A stretch of DNA of 31,071 nt, taken from CAYUXF01 sp964448755. GTDB taxonomy: Bacteria; Margulisbacteria; Termititenacia; Termititenacales; CAYUXF01. The notes below the pieces were generated by a model. That model had not been told where the DNA came from, made no database searches, and saw only the letters and a program-made list of their open reading frames with translations. A program made the position numbers and the translations under genes. The stretch is taken from positions 1 through 31,071 of the forward strand of contig CAYUXF010000013.1 of the NCBI GenBank assembly GCA_964448755.1. The letters run 5' to 3'. Below are positions 1-8,494 of this stretch, in pieces (the stretch's first letter is position 1; the number at the start of each line of letters is the position of its first letter).

Positions 1-2
1 TT

Positions 3-305
3 AATGATGCCTACGAGCATGTTATTCAGATCATAGACACTATCGACACTTTCAGAGATATTCTCTCTGGCCTGCGCGATCTCTACCTAACAAACTTAAG
101 CAACCGGCTCAATGAAGTAATGAAAATACTTACAATTTTTTCAACTATTTTTATTCCATTGACTTTCATTGCCGGCGTCTATGGCATGAACTTTAAATAT
201 ATGCCTGAACTAAATATCCCTTATGCCTACCCGTTATTACTGATATTAATGCTGCTGATAGCTATTGTTATGCTGATCTTTTTCAAGAGAAAAAAGTGGC
301 TTTAG
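3..305 (+). CDS. corA: CorA-family Mg2+/divalent cation transporter, C-terminal part
   Basis: The window opens inside this gene, so only about the last 100 residues are visible, in frame from base 3. The visible part begins with an alpha-helical stretch ending LTNLSNRLNEVMKIL, as in the long stalk helix of CorA. TM1 follows and ends in the signature YGMNF (GMN selectivity loop), then a short loop, TM2 and a basic tail KRKKWL. In the family this loop forms the pore mouth of a homopentameric inner-membrane channel for Mg2+ (or Co2+/Ni2+). An internal ATG at 120 lies within the stalk helix and is not the true start. The gene converges on typA, with 26 nt between the stop codons. The fold is secure; the ion is inferred. 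Confidence 0.93.
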   Translation, partial: NDAYEHVIQIIDTIDTFRDILSGLRDLYLTNLSNRLNEVMKILTIFSTIFIPLTFIAGVYGMNFKYMPELNIPYAYPLLLILMLLIAIVMLIFFKRKKWL

Positions 306-336
306 TTTAAAAAAATCAATAAGCAAAAAAACTAAA
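301..336. terminator. AT-only inverted repeat spanning both convergent stop codons
   Basis: TTTAGTTT at 301-308 is complementary to AAACTAAA at 329-336, and each arm contains the TAG stop of one of the convergent genes. The A-rich loop gives a T-tract on the opposite strand. The stem is weak and has no G+C core, so a bidirectional terminator is only a possibility. Two other convergent junctions in the window (3245-3263 and 27961-27982) have a comparable design. Confidence 0.25.
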
Positions 337-2116
337 AAGAAGTAGAAAGACTCCGCAAACGAATATTGAGCGGTGTCACTTCCACCAACTCGTCATCGTT
401 AATAAAATCAATACAATCTTCTAAGCTCATTTTAATATGAGGAACTAACACTACCGCCTCGTCCGAACCGGAAGCTCGCATATTGGTAAGTTTTTTTCCT
501 TTAGCGGGATTAACCCTGAGATTATTCTCACGTGAATGCTCACCAATGATCTGACCAACATAAATATCTTCCCCCGGCCCAATAAACAGGCGGCCGCGCG
601 GCTGTAAATTAAAAAGCGCATAAGCTACAGATTTACATTGTTCCATAGAAATAAGAGCACCGTTAACTCTATTCTTAATATCGCCGGCATATTTATCATA
701 TTCCAAAAACATATAGTTCATAACACCCATCCCCTTGGTCTCGGTCATAAACTCCGAGCGGAAGCCAAGTAAACCGCGGGTCGGGATCTTATACATTAGT
801 TTAACCATGCCGCCGTCGCCATGTAACATATCGGTCATAATACCTTTGCGTTTTCCCAGGTTTTCCATGACCGCGCCCATATAATCTTCGGCCACATCAA
901 TAGTTAATTCTTCATAAGGTTCCAGCAGCTTATTATTTTCTTTTTTATAAATTACTTGCGGCCTGGTCACCTGCAACTCATAACCTTCACGCCGCATTTT
1001 TTCTATCAATATAGAGAGATGCAGCTCACCGCGCCCGGAAACTTTAAATCCGGGCTGATCAGGCAATTCCTCAACTATCAAAGCCACATCAGAATAAGTT
1101 TCCCTGACCAGCCGTTCTTTAATGTGACGGGATGTTACAAACTTACCTTCGCGTCCGGCAAAAGGAGAAGTATTGGGAATAAAATTCATCGAGATCGTCG
1201 GCGGATCTATTTTGATCCCTTCCAACGGCAAAGGATTCTGCGGATCAGTAATAGTTTCGCCAACCATAATAGAATCCATACCTGCCACCGCAATTATTTC
1301 GCCAAGCACCGCTGAATTAGTTTCTTTTTTTTCATTGCCGTCAAAACGATACAGCTTAGTAATTCTAGTATTATAAAGATGTTCCTGGCCGCGCATGACC
1401 ACAACTTCCTGGTTAAGCGCAATTTTACCGGAGGTAATTTTGCCAATAGCCAGTCTGCCTAAAAACGAAGAGTAATCAAGAGAACTTACCAGTATCTGCA
1501 GAGGACCTTCTACATCACCGGTAGGTGCTGGAATAAAGTCAATAATCTTATCAAGCAGCGGAAACATATCTTTGTTAGTATCGTCGGGTTCATATCTGGC
1601 AAAACCGTTTTTAGCCGAAGCAAAGATAATAGGAAAGTCTAAAATATGGTCCGGCGCATTGAGCTTTAAAAAAAGCTCAAAAACTTGATCCATAACCCAT
1701 TCACAGCGGGCCAGGGGCTTATCTATTTTATTAATTACTACAATGACCGGCAGAGAGAGCGCCAGTGCTTTTTTTAAAACAAAATAAGTCTGCGGCATCG
1801 GCCCTTCTGAAGCATCTACAAGCAGAAGAACACCATCCGCCATTTTCAAAACACGTTCAACCTGTCCGCCAAAATCGGCGTGGCCGGGAGTATCAATAAT
1901 ATTAATTAAATGATCACGATATTTAAAAGCGCCGTTCTTAGAAGTTATCGTAATACCTCTTTCGCGTTCTAGGTCATTAGAGTCCATTAGCCGTTCGGCA
2001 ACCTGCTGATTTTCTCTGAACATACCACTTTGTTTAAATAATTGGTCAACGAGCGTTGTTTTGCCGTGATCGACGTGCGCGATTATCGCAACGTTTCTGA
2101 TTTTGCTTTGTTCCAT
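332..2116 (-). CDS. typA: TypA/BipA ribosome-associated translational GTPase
   Basis: The 594-aa protein has the normal length for TypA/BipA, a GTPase related to EF-G that binds the 70S ribosome and helps 50S assembly and stress or cold growth. All G motifs are visible: AHVDHGKTT (residues 13-21), the switch I region ending RERGITI (51-57), DTPGH (75-79) and NKID (129-132). The beta-barrel and EF-G-like domains follow, then the TypA-specific C-terminal domain with [15 protein letters not shown]. The ATG at 2116 is followed directly by the conserved start [15 protein letters not shown]; upstream there is only a weak purine run (AAAGAAAG). It appears to be a single-gene transcript from the promoter at 2175-2203. 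Confidence 0.97.
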   Translation of the reverse strand: MEQSKIRNVAIIAHVDHGKTTLVDQLFKQSGMFRENQQVAERLMDSNDLERERGITITSKNGAFKYRDHLINIIDTPGHADFGGQVERVLKMADGVLLLVDASEGPMPQTYFVLKKALALSLPVIVVINKIDKPLARCEWVMDQVFELFLKLNAPDHILDFPIIFASAKNGFARYEPDDTNKDMFPLLDKIIDFIPAPTGDVEGPLQILVSSLDYSSFLGRLAIGKITSGKIALNQEVVVMRGQEHLYNTRITKLYRFDGNEKKETNSAVLGEIIAVAGMDSIMVGETITDPQNPLPLEGIKIDPPTISMNFIPNTSPFAGREGKFVTSRHIKERLVRETYSDVALIVEELPDQPGFKVSGRGELHLSILIEKMRREGYELQVTRPQVIYKKENNKLLEPYEELTIDVAEDYMGAVMENLGKRKGIMTDMLHGDGGMVKLMYKIPTRGLLGFRSEFMTETKGMGVMNYMFLEYDKYAGDIKNRVNGALISMEQCKSVAYALFNLQPRGRLFIGPGEDIYVGQIIGEHSRENNLRVNPAKGKKLTNMRASGSDEAVVLVPHIKMSLEDCIDFINDDELVEVTPLNIRLRSLSTSF

Positions 2117-2174
2117 AATAAACTACTTTCTTTTTTTTGCTGAAATAGTCAATGCTATTTAACAGAGGGGCTCA

Positions 2175-2203
2175 ATTTTAGTAGCCGGCAAGGGTTTTGT
2201 AAA
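2175..2203 (-). promoter_or_regulatory. Candidate sigma70-type promoter of typA
   Basis: Read on the minus strand: TTTACA (2203-2198), a 17-nt spacer, then TAAAAT (2180-2175). Each box matches consensus at five of six positions. The predicted start near 2168 leaves a leader of about 50 nt before the typA ATG. Confidence 0.5.
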
Positions 2204-2260
2204 CAAAAAAATATTACAGTTAAAGGGAGTGATTCTCTGGCTTACTAATAAATTAACGGT

Positions 2261-2266
2261 TATAAT
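2261..2266 (+). promoter_or_regulatory. Candidate -10 box for the carbonic anhydrase gene
   Basis: A perfect TATAAT lies 35 nt before the ATG at 2302. No good -35 hexamer is found 16-18 nt upstream, so this would be a weak or activator-dependent promoter, or chance in AT-rich DNA. Confidence 0.3.
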
Positions 2267-2301
2267 TCAATAAATAAAATAATAAAGGCGTTATTTTTAA
2301 T

Positions 2302-2949
2302 ATGGATAAATTATTTAAAGGCATTGTTAAGTTCAGGCAAAATGATTTTGAAGAACATCAAGATCTTTTTAACGATCTTAAAGAGAGTCAGCAGCCACAC
2401 ACCTTATTTATAGGCTGTTCAGATTCCCGCGTTGTTCCAAGTTTAATAACCAATACACTCCCGGGCGAACTCTTTATTATTCGTAATATTGGCAACTTAG
2501 TACCACCCTGGCGTCAAACCGAAGAATACGTAGCAACTACCTCGGCTATTGAATATGCAGTTAAAATTTTAGAGATAGAAAATATTGTTATTTGCGGACA
2601 CTCCAATTGTGGAGCTTGTTCAACTCTTTTTAAAAATCCACAAAAACTAGAAAACATTCCCAACGTTAAAAAATGGCTTGAATTAATGGCGAATGTCAAA
2701 AGCAAGGTCTGCGAAATAATACCAGATGAGCAAGAAAAAGAAGCTAGAGAATGGTTGGCAGAACAAATAAACATAGTTGAACAAATACAACATCTTTTGT
2801 CTTACCCTTTTATTCAAGAAAAATACAGAGCAGGCAAGTTAAAAATCTATGGCTGGTATTACATTATAGAAACTGGCGAAGTATTTAATTATAATAAAGA
2901 CAAAGGATATTTTGAATTGATTAACAAACCACTTATTGATAATGGCTGA
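2302..2949 (+). CDS. Beta-class carbonic anhydrase
   Basis: The 215-aa protein catalyses CO2/bicarbonate interconversion in the cytoplasm. The zinc ligands of the beta class are plain: C39 in GCSDSRV, and H100 and C103 in GHSNCGAC. The D41/R43 catalytic dyad is in the same first motif. RNIGN (61-65) and the helix ATTSAIEYAV are also typical. There is no signal peptide. The stop codon overlaps the start of the GIY-YIG gene by 8 nt, so the two are probably co-transcribed. The SulP transporter gene lies immediately beyond on the opposite strand, a pairing that suggests bicarbonate supply for carboxylases. The ATG at 2302 is the only sensible start; its ribosome site (AAAGG about 13 nt upstream) is weak. 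Confidence 0.96.
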   Translation: MDKLFKGIVKFRQNDFEEHQDLFNDLKESQQPHTLFIGCSDSRVVPSLITNTLPGELFIIRNIGNLVPPWRQTEEYVATTSAIEYAVKILEIENIVICGHSNCGACSTLFKNPQKLENIPNVKKWLELMANVKSKVCEIIPDEQEKEAREWLAEQINIVEQIQHLLSYPFIQEKYRAGKLKIYGWYYIIETGEVFNYNKDKGYFELINKPLIDNG

Positions 2950-3244
2950 AAAAACATTTAACTGGGTATATATCTTAGAAGTCAGTAACGGCAATTACTA
3001 TACTGGATATACAACCAACATAAAAAAAAGAATTTGGGCACACTTTACCGGCCAAGGAGCTAAATTCACTAAAGCCTTTAAACCAAAAAAAGTATTACGT
3101 TGCTGGAAAATTTACGGACCAAAAAACCTAGCCATGAAGACAGAATGTTTTATTAAAAATTTAACGCGCGCAGAAAAGAACAGCTTACTGCAGAAACCGG
3201 AAAATCTCTTGGCCTTACTGGCAAACTTCGAGCTTAAATTATAA
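2942..3244 (+). CDS. GIY-YIG domain protein (UPF0213/YhbQ-like)
   Basis: This small 100-aa single-domain protein has the GIY-YIG nuclease fold. The core is WVYILEVSNGNYYTGYTTNIKKRI, with YIL replacing GIY and YTG replacing YIG, followed by the Arg of the first helix. A conserved Glu in AMKTECFIKNLTRAEK comes later. Members of this family are small DNA-related proteins of mostly unknown role. The ATG at 2942 is preferred over the in-frame TTG at 2936, because homologues start just before the first strand; either start overlaps the carbonic anhydrase gene. The C-terminus is Leu-rich and the gene ends 10 nt before the convergent SulP stop. The family is clear, the function is not. Confidence 0.87.
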   Translation: MAEKTFNWVYILEVSNGNYYTGYTTNIKKRIWAHFTGQGAKFTKAFKPKKVLRCWKIYGPKNLAMKTECFIKNLTRAEKNSLLQKPENLLALLANFELKL

Positions 3245-3263
3245 AAGAAATAGTCTATTTTTT
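3245..3263. terminator. AT-rich inverted repeat at the GIY-YIG/SulP convergent junction
   Basis: An eight-pair stem (one G-T wobble, 3-nt loop) covers the SulP stop codon and is flanked by A-runs and T-runs. It has the same geometry as the junction at 27961-27982. It has no G+C core, so termination is a weak inference. Confidence 0.22.
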
Positions 3264-4919
3264 CTCTTTAAGAATTGCCGCTGCTCTTAAAATAGCTTTT
3301 TGAATATTAGGCAAAACATTATTTTTGCCAATCTTATCACCAAGGCCACTTTTTAAGATCAGTTCGCGCGGCCTTTCTCTCACGCCGGAAAGAACTATTT
3401 TGACACCTTTTTTGGCATAAGATGTCACTATCTCATCGAGCGCCTGTAGACCGGTCATATCCATTGACGGCACATGCCGCATCCGCAAGATCAATACTTT
3501 CGGCATTTTTTCTATAGAAGCCATCGCCCCTCTAAATTTATCGGCGGCGCCAAAAAAGAACGGGCCATTAATTTCAAAAATTTCCACACCTGCGGGGATC
3601 TTATATTTGCGAATATGTTCCGGATATTCGTCGAACAAACTCGGCAAATTATCGGTCACAAAGCGCGCCTCTGTTACCGCTGACATTCTATACATAAATA
3701 AAAAAGCAGCCATCACCATACCAACCTCAATAGCTACGGTTAGATCAATTAAGACCGTTAAGAGAAAAGTTGTCATTAAGACTAGGGCATCACTACGTGT
3801 CCCTTTTAAGACACGGCGAAAGAGCGGCCATTCGCCCATATTATAACCAACCACAATTAGAATACCAGCCAGCGTGGCCATGGGAATATAGGCGGTCCAT
3901 TTACTAAAGAACAACATAATTAAAAGCAGTGTTAAAGCGTGAATAATACCGGCCATTGGCGTTTGCCCGCCGTTCTTAATGTTTGTAGCGGTTCTCGCTA
4001 TTGCCCCGGTAGCGGGCAGACCAAAGAAAAAGATCGCGCCGATATTGGCAATTCCCTGGGCGACAAGCTCGGTATCGGAATTATGTTTTTGCCCGGTCAT
4101 ACCATCGGCTACTACTGCCGAAAGAAGCGACTCTATACCAGCCAGTAAAGCTATGGAAATAGCAACAGGAAAAAGGATCCCAACCAGTTCCCAACTAAAA
4201 TTAGGAACATGAATAACCGGAAAACGAAAAGGAAGATCGCCAAAACGGCTGCCGATAGTAGCGACCGGCAAAGAAAAAAACTTAACCGCCAGCGAAGATA
4301 AAATGATTGCCACTAAAGGGGCCGGTATTTTATAAGAAATTTTCGGCCAAAATTTTAAAATAATTATTGTAAAAAAACCTATTAATAATGCCGGCATATT
4401 GACCGTTGGCATACTTTTAAACAAGATCAACAATTTAGCAAGAAAGGCCTCTGGTAGCGCAGGTGTGGTTAAACCAAAAAAATCTTTGATCTGGCCAAAA
4501 ATAATAATCAACGCAATACCACTGGTAAAGCCAATAGTTACCGGATAGGGAATAAACTTAATAAAAGCACCTAGCTTAGACAAACCCATAGCGATCAATA
4601 AAATACCCGCCATGATCGTCGCTAAGGCTAGCCCCTCATAGCCATATTTAGCAACTACACCGGCCACAATAACAACAAATGCACCGGTCGGGCCGCCTAT
4701 TTGAAAATTACTGCCAGAGAAAAGCGAAATTAAAAAACCGGCTACGACCGCCGTATAAAGCCCCTGTTGCGGTGTCAAACCAGAGGCAATAGCAAAAGCC
4801 ATCGCCAGCGGCAGAGCTACTACACCAACAATTAGACCAGCGCTGAGATCTTTTAAAAATACCTCCCAAGAATAACCTTTTTTAAAAACATTCATTATTC
4901 TCGGACGAAAGCCAATCAT
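3255..4919 (-). CDS. SulP/SLC26-family anion transporter with STAS domain (probable bicarbonate or sulfate)
   Basis: This 554-aa integral membrane protein has full SulP length. Residues about 20-410 form the transmembrane domain, with the family motif FQIGGPTGAF in the TM3 region and many Gly/Ala-rich helices. Residues about 430-550 form a cytoplasmic STAS domain with FEINGPFFFGAADKF and the phospho-site-like loop MDMTGLQAL. SulP proteins move sulfate, bicarbonate (BicA), fumarate or other anions; sequence alone does not fix the substrate. The convergent carbonic anhydrase makes bicarbonate the favoured guess. The start overlaps the ArsR stop as ATGA, so translation is coupled. The C-terminus is Lys-rich (KEKK). 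Confidence 0.93.
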   Translation of the reverse strand: MIGFRPRIMNVFKKGYSWEVFLKDLSAGLIVGVVALPLAMAFAIASGLTPQQGLYTAVVAGFLISLFSGSNFQIGGPTGAFVVIVAGVVAKYGYEGLALATIMAGILLIAMGLSKLGAFIKFIPYPVTIGFTSGIALIIIFGQIKDFFGLTTPALPEAFLAKLLILFKSMPTVNMPALLIGFFTIIILKFWPKISYKIPAPLVAIILSSLAVKFFSLPVATIGSRFGDLPFRFPVIHVPNFSWELVGILFPVAISIALLAGIESLLSAVVADGMTGQKHNSDTELVAQGIANIGAIFFFGLPATGAIARTATNIKNGGQTPMAGIIHALTLLLIMLFFSKWTAYIPMATLAGILIVVGYNMGEWPLFRRVLKGTRSDALVLMTTFLLTVLIDLTVAIEVGMVMAAFLFMYRMSAVTEARFVTDNLPSLFDEYPEHIRKYKIPAGVEIFEINGPFFFGAADKFRGAMASIEKMPKVLILRMRHVPSMDMTGLQALDEIVTSYAKKGVKIVLSGVRERPRELILKSGLGDKIGKNNVLPNIQKAILRAAAILKEKK

Positions 4920-5263
4920 TTATTATCCCCTTTTTTTATTTTTTTTAATTTCTCAAGATCTTTTTTAATAATTTCTTTTTCTGCCAGCGCCATTAAAATA
5001 ACTTCAATAATTTTGAGATGCGGCGTTTGTTCTAAAGACAAACTATAAACAACAAATTGTCCTTCTCTTTTATCTCTAACTAAATTAACTAGCCGGAGTT
5101 TAGTTAAATGCTTAGATATATTAGACTGACTGGACCCCAAAATCTGACACATTTCTGCTACCGTTAAACTCTCTCTGGCTAAGAGACTCAAGATCCGCAT
5201 ACGATAAGTTTCCGCAAAAATTCTTAAAATTTTTTTGAGATCTTTTAATTCATTTAGTGACAT
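4916..5263 (-). CDS. ArsR-type winged-helix transcriptional regulator
   Basis: The 115-aa cytoplasmic DNA-binding protein has the ArsR/SmtB winged-helix fold. A dimerisation helix with YRMRILSLL is followed by the helix-turn-helix LTVAEMCQILGSSQSNISKHLTKL (about 32-55) and the wing VRDKREGQFVVYSL. The C-terminus is a charged Lys/Glu helix. The classical metal-sensing motif ELCVCDL is replaced by AEMCQIL, and the protein has only this one Cys, so arsenite or cadmium sensing in the usual way is unlikely. It sits between the methyltransferase/ATP-grasp gene (18 nt) and the SulP gene (4-nt overlap), so it probably regulates its own operon. An AGGA site precedes the ATG. Confidence 0.9.
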   Translation of the reverse strand: MSLNELKDLKKILRIFAETYRMRILSLLARESLTVAEMCQILGSSQSNISKHLTKLRLVNLVRDKREGQFVVYSLSLEQTPHLKIIEVILMALAEKEIIKKDLEKLKKIKKGDNK

Positions 5264-5281
5264 TGACCGATCCTAATAAAT

Positions 5282-7207
5282 TTATTTAACAGTTCTTCTG
5301 GCCACAGCGGCAAGGATCTTATCCAACATTTCACTATAGGAAATATTTTTAATTTTAGCCATTTTTGCCAGATGCCCGTCCCAGCACCAACCCGGGTTAG
5401 GATTAACTTCCAGCAGAAAAGGCTCCCCTTGAGCATTAAGACGCCAGTCAAAACGACTGTAGTCTCTACATTCTAACCGCTCAAACAATTTCAAACAACA
5501 TTCTACAATAATTTTTTCAACATCCGAATCAAGCTTGGCAGGAATTGTCCGCAGACTCTGCCAATAAGGGGAAGTTGGATCCCATTTGGCTTCATAGCCG
5601 CAGATCTTCGGCAAGTCGGCAGGTAAAAGAGAATAGTCCTCTTCAGCTATCGGCAGAACTGTATAAGATTCCGGCGGATTACCAATAATGCCAACAGTCA
5701 GATCGCTACCTGTTAAAAACTCTTCAATTAAAATAGGCTTATCGTAACCAAAGCGATCGCGGATATCGTTAATCACCTCTGTTAGATCGGCAATTGTATG
5801 ACAAACACTTTTTTGTGTAATGCCAAAACTGGAGTCACCGGAATTAGGTTTAACAATAACCGGGAAAGAAATTGGTATTTCAAAGACCGTATCTTCGGGG
5901 TTAATAAAATGAGCCCGCGGCACAGGGATTCCCATTTCCTGGGCAATACCGCGCACCAAAGATTTATCATAACAAAAAGCCAGACACTGCGGGTTAGCGC
6001 CAGAATAATCTATCTTCAACATCTCTAAAAGCGCTGGAATATGAAGCTCCTGACGCGGATCATTAAAAAAACCTTCATCACATAAATTAAAAACAAAATC
6101 TATTTGCGCTTTATTGCTGACCAGCTCCTGAATAAGCGTATCATGATTACACAAATAAGATACTTTATAATTAGGCAATTGCCGCAAAGCATTTTTTAAT
6201 TGATCGATCGTATAATAATCATCTTCATCAAAAACAGCATTCGGTTTAATAATATCCCTTTTTTTAGGATCACCCATTACCACAACGACATTTTTCAAAG
6301 TATCTTTGGCTTTGACTTTAACCGGACTCCACTCCTTAATAACCGTAGCAGTAACGACGATCCGGCGTGCCATCATGCCAAGATCCTGATTGCGCTTAGA
6401 ATTAGAAGTTATCTCGCCGTGAAAAACCAGTTTTTTAAAATCAGCTTTCTGCAAAAGGTCGCTGATACTTTCCTGCGAATATAATCTTTCAGCGTAAAAC
6501 TGATCGGCCAGGACCCCTTTCTCGACATTAGAAATAATCTCCCTGGAAATTAAGCGCTGTTTATCCAGCGAGAGAGAACGTTCACGGCAGACTAAATTAC
6601 TTTTATCTATCCACTCCCAGGAACGGGGCATGAAATTCTGTCGCAAATAATCGCCATCGGCAACTTCAATTAACAAGCGCCCCCAGGGTTTTAAAACCCT
6701 AAAAACCTCTTTTAAAACCGAGAGGTCATCCTGCAGTGTTTCAAAATAGCCAAAGCTGTTACCCATGATCATGACAACATCAAAAGTATCGGCAGCATAA
6801 GGAAGTTTCCGGGCATCACCTTCACGAAAGCGAACTTTTAAACCCTCTTTTTTGGCCGTACTTTTAGCCCGCTGAATTAAGTAATGTGAACGATCCATAC
6901 CGTCTATTTCCGCAAACTGGCGGCGCGCTAACTCCAGAGAATGGCGTCCCTGGCCGCAGCAAAGATCAAGGATCCGCTCATTTTTATTAAGCTGTAAGGC
7001 CTCCGAAAAAAAAGAAACTTCGGCAGCTGTAATTTCCAGATCATCAACAACATCACCATCGGTCTTTAAATAATTAGCATTAAATATTTTATTCCACCAA
7101 TCGGGACTGACGTATTCTTCTAAATTGGCAATAGGCCCCAGTGAAGAGCATTTAACCAACTCTTTAGTCCGTCGCTTAACACCATTTTTAACAAGATCTA
7201 TACTCAT
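5282..7207 (-). CDS. Fusion: class I SAM methyltransferase plus D-Ala-D-Ala-ligase-like ATP-grasp enzyme
   Basis: This 641-aa protein has two enzymes in one chain. Residues about 30-290 are a Rossmann methyltransferase: motif I is ILDLCCGQGRHS (79-90), followed by the acidic GMDRS, then FREGDARKLPY and VVMIMGNSFGYF. Residues about 303-641 are an ATP-grasp ligase of the D-Ala-D-Ala ligase group. It has an N-terminal region with NLCDEGFFND, the ATP-binding FPVIVKPNSGDSSFG, the hinge ILIEEF and the Mg2+-binding LEVNPNPG. The frame is open throughout and no start signal is seen at the junction, so this is a real fusion. An AAGGAG site 8 nt before the ATG fixes the start. It heads an operon with ArsR and SulP. 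The substrate is unknown; carboxylate-amine ligation of a methylated amino acid is one guess. Confidence 0.9.
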   Translation of the reverse strand: MSIDLVKNGVKRRTKELVKCSSLGPIANLEEYVSPDWWNKIFNANYLKTDGDVVDDLEITAAEVSFFSEALQLNKNERILDLCCGQGRHSLELARRQFAEIDGMDRSHYLIQRAKSTAKKEGLKVRFREGDARKLPYAADTFDVVMIMGNSFGYFETLQDDLSVLKEVFRVLKPWGRLLIEVADGDYLRQNFMPRSWEWIDKSNLVCRERSLSLDKQRLISREIISNVEKGVLADQFYAERLYSQESISDLLQKADFKKLVFHGEITSNSKRNQDLGMMARRIVVTATVIKEWSPVKVKAKDTLKNVVVVMGDPKKRDIIKPNAVFDEDDYYTIDQLKNALRQLPNYKVSYLCNHDTLIQELVSNKAQIDFVFNLCDEGFFNDPRQELHIPALLEMLKIDYSGANPQCLAFCYDKSLVRGIAQEMGIPVPRAHFINPEDTVFEIPISFPVIVKPNSGDSSFGITQKSVCHTIADLTEVINDIRDRFGYDKPILIEEFLTGSDLTVGIIGNPPESYTVLPIAEEDYSLLPADLPKICGYEAKWDPTSPYWQSLRTIPAKLDSDVEKIIVECCLKLFERLECRDYSRFDWRLNAQGEPFLLEVNPNPGWCWDGHLAKMAKIKNISYSEMLDKILAAVARRTVK

Positions 7208-7447
7208 TTAAGATTCTCCTTTTTTTATTAGTTATTTTTTAGATAATTTTTCTTAGATTTTGAGCAAGATTGATTGAGATTAAATTTCAAACCAGCTGAT
7301 CGATATTTCATTATTCTTGATATACCTGCTTTTTTATAATTATAACCATATAACCATATGTTCATATATTGTATTTTTCCTGAAAATTATATACCTAAGA
7401 AAAAATAAGTCAATTAAACTTTTTAAGAAAATTTTTTTCGCTAAAAA
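7208..7447. other. AT-rich intergenic region between the glycan operon and the fusion gene
   Basis: About 240 nt, very AT-rich. Next to 7208 lies the AAGGAG ribosome site of the fusion gene; only a weak promoter-like string (TTGCTC, 16 nt, TATCTA on the minus strand) is seen upstream of it. At the other end an AT-rich 8-bp stem (AAAAACTA 7443-7450 with TAGTTTTT 7463-7470) covers the stop of the acyltransferase gene and could be a weak terminator for the long operon. The open frame crossing here on the plus strand lacks any support. Confidence 0.4.
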
Positions 7448-8494
7448 CTACTTGGAAAATAATAGTTTTTTTATTTGGGGAATAATTATCTTTCTCAATT
7501 TATTCCAGTAGATAAAAGCCCAATAATTTATAAAACCTGTTTTAATATAATCATTATTATAGGTTTGATCTTTGGCCCACTTACGTTTATAGACATCTTC
7601 ACCTATAGAAAAATCAAAAAGTTTAAATCCTTCTTGATGCAGCTGTTCTATTAACAATTTCAAATGCACGCTTCCCAGGGAATAGTCCGCATAATCCTGG
7701 TCATGAGCTACCCAGTAATCAGTAAAAATACGCTGCTTTTTAAAACCCAAAATAAAAGAGATCAATTGATCACCAAGAAATGCCATAGACAAAAAAATAT
7801 TTTCAGAATTTTTTATTAAGTTTTTTTGATGTTGATAATAGCTGTCTGCTATTATTTTAGAACGATAGGTACTCTGCCATCTTTTCTTATACAAGAAAAA
7901 AATATTGGCAATATCATGATCATCAATTTCCACTCTTGTTTTATTAATAATTTTAAAATCACCGGCCGCAGACAAACCCTCCAGGCCTTTACGCACTTCA
8001 TATCTGCGTTTATTTTTTAAAACACCGTTATAAAAATTTTCCCAGGATATCTCAGTATTAATTGGCATAACCGGACAAGTCTGCTGCTTAATTATTTTAA
8101 AGCCGTTTTTCTCTAAAATGCCGGAAGAAAGAGTACTGCTGTTAACATTAACCAGTTTGATCGTCTTGATCTTTTTTTTCTGCAAATAAAAAAGCACTTT
8201 TGGCCAAACAAGCTCTTTGTCAGCCTCCCTACAAATAAGATCAAGATAATTAACTCTACCTTCGCCCAGCCAGCCGATACTCTGACCACTCCTATAAAAA
8301 GGAGCATAGGCAATAACTCGCTCGCTCTCCAGTATTTTTAAAATAAATATCTTTTTATTTTTCAAAAACAGTTCAAGCCAGGATAAAATTATATTAAAAT
8401 CAGCAAAAGGATTAGCAATAGAAGCAGCCAGCTCTTGCCAGGCTTTTTTTTCCGCCATTAATTGCACTAATTCTGTTAATTCAATTACCTGCAT
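7448..8494 (-). CDS. FemAB/GNAT-like acyltransferase (GNAT_acetyltransf_6 type, CelD-like)
   Basis: The 348-aa cytoplasmic protein has the double-GNAT architecture seen in BioF2/CelD-like acyltransferases of polysaccharide loci. Recognisable parts are the N-terminal PFADFNIILSWLELFLKN, a central NKRRYEVRKGLE, and the C-terminal FDFSIGEDVYKRKWAKDQT, which is the best family marker. The second half, with FLSMAFLGDQLISFILGF and DYWVAHDQDYADYSLG, carries the acceptor fold. Such proteins transfer acyl (or aminoacyl) groups to sugars or peptides; the acceptor cannot be told. It is the last gene of the glycan operon and overlaps the preceding GT4 gene by 10 nt. Confidence 0.8.
   Translation of the reverse strand: MQVIELTELVQLMAEKKAWQELAASIANPFADFNIILSWLELFLKNKKIFILKILESERVIAYAPFYRSGQSIGWLGEGRVNYLDLICREADKELVWPKVLFYLQKKKIKTIKLVNVNSSTLSSGILEKNGFKIIKQQTCPVMPINTEISWENFYNGVLKNKRRYEVRKGLEGLSAAGDFKIINKTRVEIDDHDIANIFFLYKKRWQSTYRSKIIADSYYQHQKNLIKNSENIFLSMAFLGDQLISFILGFKKQRIFTDYWVAHDQDYADYSLGSVHLKLLIEQLHQEGFKLFDFSIGEDVYKRKWAKDQTYNNDYIKTGFINYWAFIYWNKLRKIIIPQIKKLLFSK

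Noticed and set aside
956..1315. A 119-codon plus-strand open frame antisense to typA
   Set aside because: It is a shadow of the conserved typA reading frame; no independent signals.
3255..5263. An arsenic-resistance locus, suggested by the ArsR-type regulator
   Set aside because: The neighbouring transporter is SulP, not ArsB/Acr3, and the regulator lacks the Cys-x-Cys sensor motif.
7317..7511. A 64-codon plus-strand open frame rich in Ile/Phe/Asn
   Set aside because: It covers AT-rich intergenic DNA and the end of the acyltransferase gene; composition is that of random AT-rich sequence and no start signal is seen.
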